Origin: Druceiella hillmani
Taxonomy: Eukaryota > Arthropoda > Insecta > Lepidoptera > Hepialidae
Direction of reading: 5' to 3'
NCBI GenBank assembly: GCA_039881145.1
Contig: JAYKKI010000009.1
Location: 14,186,501-14,250,500, forward strand
DNA length: 64,000 bases
Shown here: positions 1-12,200 of the stretch, piece by piece
How the letters are laid out: every line of letters begins with the position of its first letter
Position numbering within the stretch: the first letter of the stretch is position 1
The notes under the pieces: generated by a model
The model's input: only the letters and a program-made list of their open reading frames with translations
The model's database searches: none
Told to the model about the DNA's origin: nothing
Program-made: the position numbers and the translations under genes

Positions 1-2865
1 ATATATTTTACAATAAAGTTGACTAATAAATAATTGTAAATGGCACACGCTGTCGGAAACCTTGATTAGGCACCTAATTAAAAATCTTGCCCAACAGTAC
101 ACAGTTTGTTCGAAAAGCTTACTCGAACCTGATTGAACTTTTAAGTTTGGATCAGTCACCTAAAATCTTCTTATTAAGACTTTTTATACAAGGTTTTTAC
201 AGTACCATCGACTGAACTTATTATGGAGCTTTTTTCTATTAGAAAAAATGATTTCGTAGATTGTTTCCATAAGTCTCAAATTATAATCGTAAGGTCAGAA
301 CAGTAGAATTATGCAACAGAGAAAAAATAAAAATTGTGAAGTTTCACATTTTTCTTTAAAATATATTCACATTAGTATAATATGTCAAATTATATGACGA
401 ACGATTAATCTAAAAGTTTTTCTCTTCTTCCCTCTTTTTAATGAACAATTATTGTTGGCGACATAAAATAATTTAAAACGTGAGCGTACTTTAATGTCTT
501 CTATGCTCCATAAATTATGTAACAACGCTTCTGATAAACATTAAGTTTCAGTTTAAATTCTTAATATTATTTATAACGTGAAACGCAAAAGGAATATAAA
601 AGTGTCTCAGCATCATTCACAGCTTTAAAAATGCATTGTAAAGAAAAATAACAGCAATACATAAGTGAAAACATCGAAATAAATCGCCTTGTCTAAATCC
701 AAGTGCACTTGTACTTTTATAGCATAAAATATAATGTACTCATAAATAAGATCTGCCGGCATGTTGCAGGAAATAATTGTAGTTCAAATTTTCCAACAGT
801 AACTATCATAACATTAAGTGCGTTGGTATGAAATTAGGTGATTATTAAATTCAATGCCAGTTCAATAACATTAATTTTTCTAGCCTTTATTATTACCTTA
901 TGAATATGTATTCACAAACTCATGAAATTTGGTAATGGATTATTATATTTCTACTACCACTCAAATAGTTTTGGTAGAAATACTGTTTATTTCTTCATCG
1001 TGATATTAATCGCTTCGTTTTAGAATTAAATAGAAAAAAGAACAAATCTTTATGAATCCATCACAGTCAGAGACTGTCGTCTATTTTGGTATTACCCTTT
1101 TAGAACTGTTAACATTAACATTAAATTACATACTACATTAAATTTAGCAGACAAGTGCTAAAAAATTAGAGTTAACTTGTAGAAATATTAATAACAAAGA
1201 ATTATAATGTACTACAAGCTACCTGAACATAAAGGTGGATCGAATTTTTTCTATCTCTTCAAGGAAATTTGTTATAAGGAAGTCTATTTAACTAAATTTG
1301 TTTAGAGTTATATTAAACTGGTTGGTCATGTATTAGGTCTCCCTCTAATTTATGAATCGATGCAAATAAAAATTTGACATCTTGGAAATAGTATTTACCT
1401 ATTTTTATCTTTGCCAATTTCCATATTTAGTTGCAAGTAAGAAAGTAAATAAACTTTAAATTACATGTAAGGCGGGTGATGCAGTGACTCCAGCTTTCTA
1501 TTCATTAATTATTTCTTCAATTGTATTTAAGAATTGTACAATTTTGTTTTACTTTTAACAATATAATAACGAGATTGTCTGATTTATTTTTAGTAATTTC
1601 TAAACAAAATAGTTTAAATTAATTCTATTTGACTGAATAATGTTTAGTTATATTCCTTTATTGGTCGTCAGGTGCGTTTTATCTTTTTATGTTATATGCT
1701 TAAATCCTAACATCTAGCGAGATGACATGGATAAAATTATTGTGTTAAAACTATGTTTTTGGGACTATGAATGAAGGGTTATCAATTTATCAGCACAAAT
1801 AATTTTTGTTCAGGTAACTTTTGTTTCAACATATTTTGTACAAAGTTTCAAACAAATTTAAATATTAGTATCAAGTGGTAAAAATAATGAAAATTATGTG
1901 AAATGATTAGGTGGAATTTTTAAAAATAATCATCAAGAATCGCATAACGATATAAAAGATTATCTGTTCATTAGCAAGTGTCACATTAAATTTATAGTGT
2001 ACATTGATACATTAGTTCATTTATTTAAAATAGGTGACATTGTTTATATGATAATATTACAATTGATATTTTAACCTCAAGAAGTAACAAAGATAATATT
2101 ATATAGCATGACGCCTTTCTTAAAATCATACCTTAAATTTTTTTTTATAATTTTTGTTTTATACATATGAATTAATAGATAGAGGAAACAGTCATTGATG
2201 TCACAAAAGAGTACCCCATATTTTCTAGTAGTCTTGGATATTGTAATAAAATATTTCTTATTCAGCATTTTAGCGCTAAACATTTTACCGCAAAACGTGT
2301 ATACGTGATATTGACTCTGAATGCATGGATACTTTTATGTTTGAAAAATAATTGCGACATAGCATCACATCGAGTGAGTACTTTTTGAAAAATTAAGTGC
2401 TTTTATATATTCAGAATACATAAATACTTATATTGGTGGTGAGTCAATTTGTGAATAGTTACGCTAAATTTTAAAAAAAATTTAAATTATTCAAAGGGAT
2501 TCTGAGGTTTTTTGAAAAATTTTCATACGGAACTTCGGCAAGTCGCTGATTATGGAACAAATTTTTTTTATGGCTGTTTTAGATTTCTGGAATATTTTTT
2601 ATTACACGCACAGAAATAAAAGATATATCATAATATAAGTTGAAAACTGTAAAATTAAATAGAAAACTTAAGTTTTGAAAGTCGAGTAACTTGGAAATAA
2701 TTAAAATTAAACGATTATTAAAACTAGTATAAATGCAAATAGAAATTTGTGACTTAATGCATATAGGAAACAAATTGAATAACCATTAAAATAATTTAAT
2801 GTCTCAAGTATTAACTTTTAAAAAAAATACATTTACGTACTAATAAAATAATTATAAGGAAAAAA
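1..2865. other. AT-rich non-coding stretch, nothing recognised
   Basis: All six frames are broken by frequent stops. The short open frames (for example 2077-2283 and 2579-2773 on the minus strand) are low-complexity, rich in Ile, Phe, Tyr, Lys and Asn as expected from AT-rich DNA, and match no family I know. I see no RNA gene, tandem repeat or transposon end here. Confidence 0.6.
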
Positions 2866-2869
2866 CGCA

Positions 2870-3290
2870 GTCGCTATTTGGATACTTCGTGATGACTGCC
2901 TACGCCGCTCCCTAGGTAGAAATATAAAAATTTCAAAAATATTTTATTAGTCAGTCGGGTGTTTATTTCAAAAAGTGTATATAAAAGAAAATAATCCTTT
3001 GATATTTTTCGAGCGGCACGTGTTCATTAGCGGCACGTGGTCGTCCTTATTTAGATTTCGGCGGATTTCACTTTTTGATTGGATATAAAAAAATATTCTA
3101 CGCAGCAAATTTATAAAGAGCCATGTAGAAACGGGAAACGAAATCACAATTTCACATCACGTAACGACGGCAAGCTCAAACACGTATAACTCATATTTTT
3201 ACAATATAACCTTTTACAAAACTTATGCGAGTTTTTGTGGTAAACCACAGCATTGTGGTCACTTCGTCGTATATGGCAAAATTGAGATAG
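2870..3290. promoter_or_regulatory. Candidate regulatory island with paired CACGTG E-boxes
   Basis: Base composition rises above the surroundings. Two copies of AGCGGCACGTG lie at about 3012-3022 and 3029-3039, giving two palindromic CACGTG E-boxes 17 bp apart on the same face. CACGTG is bound by bHLH factors (CLOCK/CYCLE, Myc/Max, Hairy-type repressors) in insects. Other short GC-containing motifs follow to about 3290. No coding potential is visible. The regulatory role is inference from composition and the duplicated motif only. Confidence 0.3.
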
Positions 3291-3727
3291 TCAACAAACT
3301 CTAAGTGTAAATAAAGTGTAAATGGTGTATTCGAAGGAGAGTAATTGAGAAAATTAAATGAAGTATAGCGAGAGAGTTGTACCTCTGCTTAAACTTTTCG
3401 ACCATCTAAGTATCGCTAATATCCCTTTTATAATTTACAATGGGCCTGCAATGAAAAGTAGTAATACGTGCCAGATAATTTTTATTTAGGCGAATCTTAA
3501 TTTTTGTCATTTTGTTTAAAATATTTCATAAAACTTTAGTAAACCTAAACATCAATGTGGGTTACGTATAAATCAATATATTACACATAAACGTAGTACA
3601 TTTTTCAGTATTTATTCTATACATTCCTAAGACGAATTAGACAAAACATGAAGTTGCGAAAAATGTATATATAAACATATATGTGTACACACACCACGCA
3701 CATACATACACAAGTATACGTATATAT
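3291..3727. other. Non-coding, with a fragment related to the 53.4-kb palindrome end
   Basis: From about 3465 to 3535 the sequence aligns by eye with 53375-53447. The best block is GTTTAAAATAT followed by TCATAAAACTTTA in both, which suggests a shared old dispersed repeat. Positions 3660-3727 are a degenerate TA/CA simple repeat that ends in the GTATATAT target duplicated by the adjacent transposon. Confidence 0.35.
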
Positions 3728-6236
3728 TAGGGTGGTTATTATCTGAGCGAAAATTTTTTAAAAATTTTTTTCTATATTACAGGTGTCCCTACCGTAATTA
3801 TAATCTATGAAATTAAAAAGGGCTCTTGTATTTTTTACAAATTTTTTATTGTTTTAAGGGTCGCTACCGCTAAAGGTAAAACTTGGGAAATACTAAATGA
3901 ATTCATCTTAGTGACTATTTTTTCATTCAAATATATCCATCAAATTTACTTACAAACACATACAAAACGTCATCTTTATATAAAAAAACAAGTAATTGAA
4001 TATTTATGTTGACAACGGAATGGATGTCTTGATGTCAGGAAACTTTTTTCGATAGTTTTTAACCAATAATAGTAGATATTGTTTTTGTTCTTCATCGGTG
4101 GTATGTAATTTGTTATACTCCTACGTAAGTGCTATACATCGTTTTGCAATATCATTCACAACTCGTGTACTATAAACTATTGCTTTATTTATTTTATAAT
4201 TTTCGTCATTATCCCAGGTTTCTACATTGTTCTTGAGAAAGTCAGGCGCCATACCAGTTATTTGAAACAATCTATATGTGTTGCTAGTGATGAAGTTTTC
4301 AAGGTGTTTGTTAATAATAAATTCACTTTCCAATGCTATACGCTTGGGACATTACTCTAGACCTCCAAGTGGCTAAGCCAACCAATTCTTCGGATAGGTA
4401 CCACAATTGTTCCATTGTTTTTTTAGTTACTTTGCATATTAGTGGATTAATATCTTCATACAGCTTTCAACATTTGCAAATTGTTCCCAGGTGCCAATGG
4501 TGCAGTATGGGATTCATACCAATATTTCACATATATTCGCACTGTAAACAGGCAAATATCTTTTATACCTTTCTGTTCTTTCTTCGACATGTTAAATTGG
4601 TCTCAGAATAAGAAAATTTTAAACGAATATATCGCTTTTGCCCTCCACCGAGGTCTATGTAAACCAGCGGGTGTTCCAAAGATGTTACTTTTTCAAGTGT
4701 ACCCCCCAAGAATATAATAATTAGTTGTAACAATTATTTGTAATCGTCCCTAGGCTGGTACAAAGTTAATTGCTGTTTTGAAAAAGTAGTGACGCCTCTG
4801 AAATATTTTCACAATTTTTAAATAATAACGGATCAGAAAAAAACAGTCCTGAAGTTATTTTTGGGTATTTTTTCCCAATTATTTTTAAACCGTTTGAAAA
4901 TTGCAATTTCGAGTCTGCTGGAAGCACCCAATGCCTGAAGTATCACGGCTCCTAACATTATTTCGAGTATATGATGTCGACAAGCCAGCCAGAACAAATC
5001 CTTTTCCAACTTTTGTTTTAAAAGTATGTAAGCTCCATTCCTTGAACTAGTGTTGAATGTCGTAGTATCGAAACTCATACACTTAATTTTTTCATATAAA
5101 TTCCAACTCATTTTAGTTTCAAATACTGCCGTTGCAGTTGCCTCTCCTGTTTCTCGGCTTAATTTCGGGATACTAAGAAGTTGGTCCTGACCTGATACTA
5201 AAATGGGCAATCTATCTAATTTCTCGTGGCCAGAGATATCTTCACACATCTTGCCATCCCAGTGAATGGTGAGAGGCACTTCTGGTTTAAATTCTGTTTT
5301 TAAACATTATGCTATTTTCTTTCTATATTGTATTCGCTGACGATGAATAGAACAAGTTTTAATATTGTATTTTTATGGATCACAATCAGCACTTTCTAGT
5401 TTAGACATCAGGATGATAGCAGCTTTTATATCGCTTAATTTAGCAACGTCAAGGCTAGCAGCTAAACGATCGTCTATAATTGTTTTCTGCCCCGTTTCGC
5501 TGGCGGTGCTTCAGAATTCGATGGCCCTGGCTGTGCAGAAACAATCAATCTCCCATCGTCGCTACTTCCAATTGTAGATGGTGAAGATGATGAATTAGGC
5601 AGAGTACATTCTTCAGTTAATCTTTTGACACTTTCTTCTTCGCGTTGTTTAAATTTTGCAACCGCTCCACATTTCGTTGTTTTTCGGTCACTTTTTTGAA
5701 TATTGTTTATCTAAGCTACCAATTTTTCCAGATCTATTCATTCTTTGAGCCAGTAGGAATTGCCTATCTTTCTCAATTTTCATAATTTTCAATGCATCAT
5801 GTTATGTCAAAAAGTTATTTGAGTTGACTCTGCCACGTTTTTTTTCTTTTCGTTGTATTGATTGGGACTGCTTGGTTTTATTTGATTTATTCTTTTTCAA
5901 ACATTGCCATTGTTTAAAGTGTTTCAGTATTTTTTCTAGGGGGCGAGTAGAAAGGTCAGGGGAAGGGTGGCGAGTTTTTATGACGTTTTAAGTGTTCTTA
6001 AGGTTGATTTTGTGAGCGTTGTGTTATTAGGTTAATGATATTATGTACCAGGACTATCAGACGTACTTCGAAAAAATAATAAAAAAATAAAGTTTTGAAA
6101 TTCGGTAGCGACCACTAAACTTCGTTTAAAAAATAAAATAAAAATCATATGTTTATATTTTATGCCAAAGAACATTATTAAAGTTGTCCCAATGAAATTT
6201 AAAATTTTGGATTTTTGAATTTTAAGAATCACCCTA
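3728..6236 (-). mobile_element. hAT-like DNA transposon, complete ends, inactive
   Basis: The ends are short imperfect inverted repeats: TAGGGTGGTT on the left, and the reverse complement of the right end reads TAGGGTGATT. Both ends are flanked by the same 8 bp, GTATATAT (3720-3727 and 6237-6244). An 8-bp duplication fitting nTnnnnAn and TAGGG-type ends are typical of the hAT superfamily. The right duplication merges into a (TA)n array, so part of the match could be chance, but the leading G fits on both sides. The interior holds one decayed transposase gene on the minus strand. Assignment to hAT rests on target site and ends, not on a domain search. Confidence 0.75.
4005..5930 (-). pseudogene. 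Decayed transposase of the hAT-like element
   Basis: Read on the minus strand, consecutive fragments in shifting frames follow the order of a transposase family that I recall from arthropods and cnidarians. A basic N-terminal part lies at about 5925-5480, and a linker with AAxLDVAKLSDIKAA at 5475-5372. The longest open piece, 5279-4833, contains LTIHWDGK, DRLPILVSG, FDTTTFNTS and LACRHHILEIMLG. Next come RWRAKAIYSFKIFLF with ICLFTVRIYVKYW (about 4655-4470), then LWYLSEELVGLA. The C-terminal piece 4333-4005 has TWDNDENYKINKAIVYS, then a stop, then DEEQKQYLLLLVKNYRKKFPD. Several frameshifts and in-frame stops make it non-functional. Internal acidic catalytic residues cannot be assigned without alignment. 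Confidence 0.75.
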
Positions 6237-6237
6237 G

Positions 6238-6298
<61 letters not shown>
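6237..6298. repeat. (TA)n microsatellite
   Basis: Almost pure AT dinucleotide run with one AA interruption near 6249, directly abutting the right end of the hAT-like element. The target duplication is continuous with it, so the element inserted into, or next to, a TA-rich site that later expanded. Confidence 0.95.
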
Positions 6299-6302
<4 letters not shown>

Positions 6303-6654
6303 AAACTATTTAGTCCAATAAGGGTAAATACCTAGTGTTTCCACAATACATCATGTTGAAGCTTAACACTTCGCGAATTGTATTAAAAATGGGAGATGGC
6401 AAATGAAACCTCAGTTTTATTTTTATCACCTTGTCCAATAATAACTTCACTATGCAAAGGGGTATTTGAAAATAAATTTTTTACCAATTTAAATCAATGG
6501 AGAGTAATATGGTTTTTTTAACGTTCTAATTTTTATTAATTTCTTGCATTTATTTAGAAAATTGTATTGAACAAAAACGGAAAAGATTAAGGTAAGAGTT
6601 TCTTATTTCACTAATGTAGGTTCTTAAAGTGCTATTTGATATAAAAAAATCAAT
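6299..6654. other. AT-rich non-coding, nothing recognised
   Basis: No open frame of note, no repeat structure and no similarity by eye to other parts of the window. Confidence 0.6.
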
Positions 6655-6995
6655 GGCGCCTTTAGATGGGAGTTAAATCTTATGATGGCATGTCGGAATA
6701 TGCCACTTGACCAGCTTTGCATCTTGTCGGTTCTTTTGGACTTAATTCGGCCAGCTTCGCGTCTTGTCGGCTAACAGTATTTTAAAATTAAAAATATATT
6801 TTCAATAGATTGTTAAGAAACATTTCTGTGATAATAAGGCATAAAAATAAAATAACGAAATTAATCAAATATTTAATTTTAAACCACTATCTGAATATAT
6901 GTTTTTTTTTCTTCTCAATTCGTTAAAATAAAAATATTTCAATATAAAAATATAAAAAAAAAGATATATCACATCTGCCAGGCTCCCATAAGTGA
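6655..6995 (+). repeat. Unnamed dispersed repeat, copy A
   Basis: Shares an ordered set of blocks with 45178-45545 in the same orientation: GGAGTTAAA, TGATGGCA, a GAC(TTAATTCGGCC) block followed by CGCGTCTTGTC, and at the end TCACATCTGCCAGGC then CCATAA. The middle is AT-rich and more diverged. Inside, a ~20-bp motif (CCAGCTTTGCATCTTGTCGG / CCAGCTTCGCGTCTTGTCGG) occurs twice about 40 bp apart. No coding capacity and no clear terminal inverted repeats. It may be a non-autonomous element; I do not recognise the family. Confidence 0.6.
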
Positions 6996-7339
6996 AATAT
7001 TGATTAATTTAATTAAGTTAAATTTACAATGGGAAAATCGATTTTGGTCAAGCGCGGAAGGGTGTCTCACAACTCTGTACAATTAAATTTTTGGACAAAT
7101 TTAAAATAAGAATAAAGTGATTGACAAACTCTTATTTAAAAAAGGATATTTTGCTCTCGATTTACATTTATGCAACAACCACCCCACGTTTTTTTAGTAA
7201 TAAGTTATTTTTTTTTGTTACTGACTTAGGTAATTCTTATATTATGTTTACAAAAAAATTAGGTAATACCGAGATGGGAGACATCCTTTCTCTCTTGACT
7301 AAAATGTTTATATTTAAATATTACTTTTATAATTTAATG

Positions 7340-7403
<64 letters not shown>

Positions 7404-9129
7404 ATTTGGAATATTAAAAACTCCGTGCAGATAAAGTTTTTTTCCTATATTTCCCAAATATGCTTTATGATTACTTCTGACAATGGTCAATGAGAAAGAC
7501 GATATAAACGTTTTATTTATTTTATTAGACGTAATATTATTCGGGTCTGTGGGTATAAATAGAAACAGTTCTGTTTCTCGTTCTACGTTATGAATATCGA
7601 GCTAATGGGTTTCCATCACGCAAACCTTGTAGCTTGAGACAATTTCTGGTATAAGTTGGCGTTGTTGGTAAAATATATTTTCTAAACTAATAATACTTTT
7701 CCTTAGGTGAAACTATATAAATAGAATGTAAAAGTTTTTAAATACACTATTCGTATAGCTTCGGGCAGATAAACGGTTAAACTAACGTCGACGAATCTCA
7801 ATGGCCATATAATTCTGATTGATACATATTCATAATTTATTCTTTCGCTTTCTATTGCCCGATCATATGCCTATAATCTAGTTTATCGCAGACTTATGAA
7901 AACTGATATGAAATTTTCCACTGTTTGATTGAAATACTTTTTTGGTTTAAAAGTGAATGTTTATCGAATGAGATATTAAAACTCTATTTCCTTAACATAA
8001 ACTTTCTATGTAACTATCTTACTTAATTAGAAAATAAAAATCATGTTACAACATATATTACTATCGTAGAACTATGGAATTTTTTCGTCTTTGATTTTTA
8101 AATCTTTAATATTGACTAGGAGTAATAAATCGGTAATTACCTATTCCTCGGTAACTTACCTGATTTTGGTTGACATAACGACGATTTTATTTCATATACC
8201 AATATTAATATAACGCTTTCTCCTTTCAAGAAAAGGATGGAATACTTACCTTCTTCATAAATCTACTTAAAATTTCTCCACCATAAGTTTTAACTCTGAA
8301 TATTATCACTTTTTATGAAAAACTAAGTGATAATAAAAAATCATTCAAAACTTTTAAAGTATGATTGTAAAAGTTTCGTAAATTCTTAAACATTTTTGAA
8401 AAGTTATTGAGTTCTGAAGAGCACGTGTCAAAAAGGCATTTTAAAATCTCTCTCCATACGTTTATTTTTTTAGAACTCTCATGAAATAAGATTACTCAAA
8501 TAATAAGCGATACAGATGATTAACCTCAAACTAAATCAATTAATCTGCTTATATTGCCTCAAAATGGTTCAATGGTTCAAATTACTTTTAATGAATTTTT
8601 ATTATCTTAATTTCTGCCTAGAAAAATAAGTTTTTTTAATTTCATCGATGGCAAGTATAATAGACGAAGATATTCAATAAATAAAACGGCGCATCTTATG
8701 ATAACTGTCTTTATAATAAGAATTAATAACAGAATTGGCATAGTTAAAGTATCTTCATCTTTTTGTTTAATTCTTATTTCCTCTTTCAACACCATTTATT
8801 ACTTAATTTTCTCATGTATTACTGACATTTTCCCTCGCACTTGTTTTTTCAACGTTCTCCACTTTCTTTTTTCCTTAATATTAGCATCATGAAAATTTTA
8901 CCCATGATGCTGAATGCAACTTTAATTCAATATTTTAAAAATTAAAATTTTCTAATTATTTTGAGTCAAATGGTATGAACACGCTTCAGTAATATCTTAT
9001 TTTATGTTTTCAGAACAAAACGCTTTCCTGTACAAGGAAATTTAACAGAAGAATACGTAAACGAACAAGCTACGTAATGAAGAATCTAATGTATGAAACC
9101 TCTTCCCAATTGAGCCTTTTGAGATAAAT
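6996..9129. other. AT-rich non-coding with one (TA)n array
   Basis: Nothing coding is recognised. The only structured sequence is a (TA)n microsatellite at about 7341-7399. Short open frames at 7121-7417 and 8607-8892 are low-complexity or overlap on both strands. Confidence 0.6.
7341..7399. repeat. (TA)n microsatellite
   Basis: Nearly perfect alternating TA after a TATGTATG start. The Ile-Tyr peptides it appears to encode are artefacts of the dinucleotide repeat. Confidence 0.95.
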
Positions 9130-9430
9130 TTTTTTTTACTTTACCGAAAGGTGACCCAACAAATGCGATAAAAAACCCGTTTAACTCCACTCACACCAAC
9201 GATTATTAAGTAAAACATCAGACGCACAACGGTGTGCGGGCGCCTTTGACTAAAAACCTCGCGGGTAGCTCGAAACGGGGACGAAAAAATCGTCAAGGAC
9301 AGGATATCGCGGGAGCCGCCTAATGTTGTTTGCTCGCTTGGAGCCGGGCCCTTATTCGTAATGATGCGGCTCTGTAGTGAGCGGTGGTGCGGCATATTAC
9401 CAGACTGAGAAATAGGGTGGCTTTACACCG
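9130..9430. promoter_or_regulatory. GC-raised island, candidate conserved non-coding element
   Basis: Abrupt rise in GC against AT-rich flanks, with segments such as CGGTGTGCGGGCGCC and GGAGCCGGGCCC, and no repeats. An 84-codon open frame on the minus strand (9141-9395) crosses it, but its translation matches nothing I know and looks like unconstrained arginine-rich sequence. Such islands in insect intergenic DNA are often conserved cis-regulatory elements. A short undescribed exon or an old transposon piece is also possible. Confidence 0.3.
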
Positions 9431-10189
9431 GTGAATATATTTTTTTTAATTTTTCCCTTTTTAAATTCAAAAACCTTGTGAAGTTTTCTAGTCTATATCT
9501 ACGTATTCGCTGTACATATAAATACATTAAACTTCATAGTACTAGTTTTTAATCAGAAAGAGTTTTTATTCATAGCCGCTATTTTCGATCAAAAATAATG
9601 TCATAATTAAGATATTGATGGACCTAGAAAATTTTTAATTTAGGAATACTGGCAAGTTTGGGAATACTTAAACTTGGGAATACTAGCAATTTTAGGAAAG
9701 CCTAAAAATAAACAAAAAGTGAAGTATTGCTTCTCTTTATGATGTAACGCTAAACTGAACATATACAGAAATTCTAAGATTACACAAGTCTGTAGAAAGA
9801 TTATTTATTTTGGATAGGTTTTTGTAGAGATAGCTACGATGAAGTATTTATTTTTTCCAAAATTTCAAAAAATATTTTTACTATAAAAAACGGCGACATT
9901 TTTGACTTTGAATTTTAAAAATATAATATACATTTTGATTCAGGTTCAGGGAATTAATTAGTATAAAATGATACAATTCTAGTTAAAGTAGGGATGTTTC
10001 TTAAAAATAATTATCATTTCATTTATCATCACCAGCGTTATGTAATATTTTATGCACTGTAACTCTTATTAAAGTGTCTAAGATAAATTTAAAAAACAAA
10101 AAAAAATTTATTGTAATATGAATATTTACATATACAAATTAGTAATTAACATGTATTATGTCCAAGAAATCTACATCGGAGCGTAAAAA
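9431..10189. other. AT-rich non-coding, nothing recognised
   Basis: Stops are frequent in all frames. A weak local repetition of TTGGGAATACT-like words is present near 9650-9690. No other structure seen. Confidence 0.55.
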
Positions 10190-10875
10190 AAAATGGGGTG
10201 TGGCTGTGTCATGGACACGGCCTTGTGTTGTAAGTGAATATGTCTATGTCTGCATGAATGGCAGTCGCGTTGTACTAGACGTGCACTGATCGGATCTAAT
10301 GCGGGCAACCCGTGTTGCTTAGGAGGATACAAAAAAACCGTTCGAAAGTGATAACGTTGGCACTTTGTCCGAGTCCAGTGATTTTTTACACGTACCGCAC
10401 ACTTTAAAGTCCGCTAGTGCCTCTCGAGGGAAAGTATTTTTAAGCAGCAGTGTTTGTCTGTTGTTAGCTTCAATGAGCATAGAAACCATAGACGATCACA
10501 TACATCACACTTATGTCCGAATGAATTGGTGACAAACGTCGTAGTGAAACATGCACTAGCTGCGGCCCTATGTGTCTTCATAATCGATGATCGAACACAA
10601 TCTATGCCTATACAGTCCGTTGTCGATGTAGAAGCGATTTCATCAACCACTTGTATAATTTCAACCGCCCCAGCTGCAGATATACTGGCATCGTCGCTGA
10701 TCCGCTCGGCCGCATTCATTCTTTTACGTTCCCGACACTGCTTGACTCGATCATATGGTGTTTTATTATTACCATTCGATTGTTCTTGAGACGTTCTTTA
10801 CAGCCGTATACGATCTTTATATTTGGTTTTGGTCGTATAGGCCGACATTATACATTTTTGATACTGTTTTTTTAT
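10190..10875 (-). pseudogene. Helitron Rep/helicase N-terminal fragment, broken
   Basis: Minus-strand translation gives, in order, a basic segment TPYDRVKQCRERKRM (about 10770-10710), then FGHKCDVCDRLWF (zinc-finger-like CxxC, about 10483-10520). After a frameshift near 10430 it continues VCGTCKKSLDSDKVPTLS and LPALDPISARLV (about 10400-10270). This order is characteristic of the region ahead of the Rep catalytic domain in Helitron transposases, often annotated as PIF1-like helicase proteins. Rep HUH motifs and helicase motifs are absent, so only the N-terminal end survives. GC and codon use are higher than the flanks. It is not expected to be functional. Confidence 0.75.
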
Positions 10876-11000
10876 TCTAACACCTTATTATATTCACTGT
10901 CACTACTTTAAACTAATGTTTTATACACAATCGATCGATTTGGACGACAGCTAACGATTAAAACTTAAACGAATATCGTAGCTTTTCCGAATCAAACATC

Positions 11001-11079
<79 letters not shown>

Positions 11080-11080
11080 T
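11001..11080. repeat. (TA)n microsatellite
   Basis: Long uninterrupted TA run with a TATTATA interruption at its start and an ACAT interruption near its end. Confidence 0.95.
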
Positions 11081-11422
11081 TCTGTGTAACAATGGAAATA
11101 GAATAAAATATACGAAAACCAAATATAAGAAAATATGAATAACGATTTTATTTGGGTGAAAGAAGGGAGATAAAATGTCCACTAGACAATCTATATAATG
11201 CTTGGTGTTTTGACCATCATAAAGTAATCTATCTTGTTAGAATCAGTAAAATTGTCGTTAATTACAATTGTACAGAATATTATTAAATTTTATAATATAT
11301 ACTTTATTCTATATTTGAGAAATTTTTCGTGGAAAGAGATTTTTCATACGTGTAAATGGTGCACATTTAAACATACATATAAACAAGAAAATCGAAAAAT
11401 TAATATGAGAAGGGTGAAAAAT

Positions 11423-11424
<2 letters not shown>

Positions 11425-11482
<58 letters not shown>
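11425..11482. repeat. (TA)n microsatellite
   Basis: Pure alternating AT, 58 bp, about 350 bp from the preceding array. Confidence 0.95.
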
Positions 11483-11484
<2 letters not shown>

Positions 11485-12049
11485 TAATATTTTATCTCCC
11501 TATATAGCAAATAATATAAGTCACACGATTCAAAATATAAAAAATATTTTGTAATATAAAGACACTCAGGGTCATTATGCAAAAACGTTGATAAGAGGAC
11601 GGGACAGCTTCCAGAATCTATTTCATTTTGGTAATATATACTCGTGTATATATTATCTGTGAAGATGATGTGACGCTTATTCGATAATCATAGATAATAT
11701 TGTTTTAAAATAAGATGCACTAATATAAGGTTTAAATAAACAGCACGAAGAAATAATAATAAAAACATTTAAGTGATATATCGAAAGATTGCGGAATAAC
11801 ATTCTACTTTTGTCAAAATTCCTTCAACACTGCAAAAAGTGGAAATTAAGTAGGTAATTAATTAACCCAATACTGTATGATAACATAGTTATAGGAAGGC
11901 TGCAAATATTTTAGTTCATATTTATTTAGATACATTAAACACATACCAATACGTCTACTTCCAACGCATCGAGATTTTTGAGTGCAATTGATTCCAATTA
12001 AAACATTCATTTCCTAACTTCAAAAAATTATTGAAAAACAATTTGAAAA

Positions 12050-12200
12050 CATTTGGAAAAGTCCATTCGGTCGCTATTAGTCAATTCTTATCTAGTGCGC
12101 AAATAAAGCGCGTCCCATACAGACCTGACCTTCCGGAAAATATTTTTCCTTAATCTTACGCGCGCTATTAGCGGACGTCTAAAATCCGATAAATATTAGA
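12050..12200. promoter_or_regulatory. Small GC-raised island
   Basis: Contains words such as AAAGCGCGTCCC and ACGCGCGCTATTAGCGG in an otherwise AT-rich stretch, with no repeat structure or coding frame. Candidate conserved non-coding element, from composition only. Confidence 0.22.

Larger units (their letters stand above)
10876..12049. other. AT-rich spacer holding two (TA)n arrays
   Basis: Apart from microsatellites at 11001-11080 and 11425-11482 there is nothing recognisable. The apparent short reading frames run through the TA arrays. Confidence 0.6.

Noticed and set aside
7121..7417. Open frames encoding long Tyr-Ile runs (also at 11.0, 11.4, 27.8, 42.8, 48.8, 53.5 and 62.1 kb)
   Set aside because: They are translations of (TA)n microsatellites on both strands and carry no gene evidence.
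9141..9395. 84-codon minus-strand frame in a GC-raised island
   Set aside because: No recognisable domain, no codon-bias argument possible by eye; the island is better explained as non-coding.
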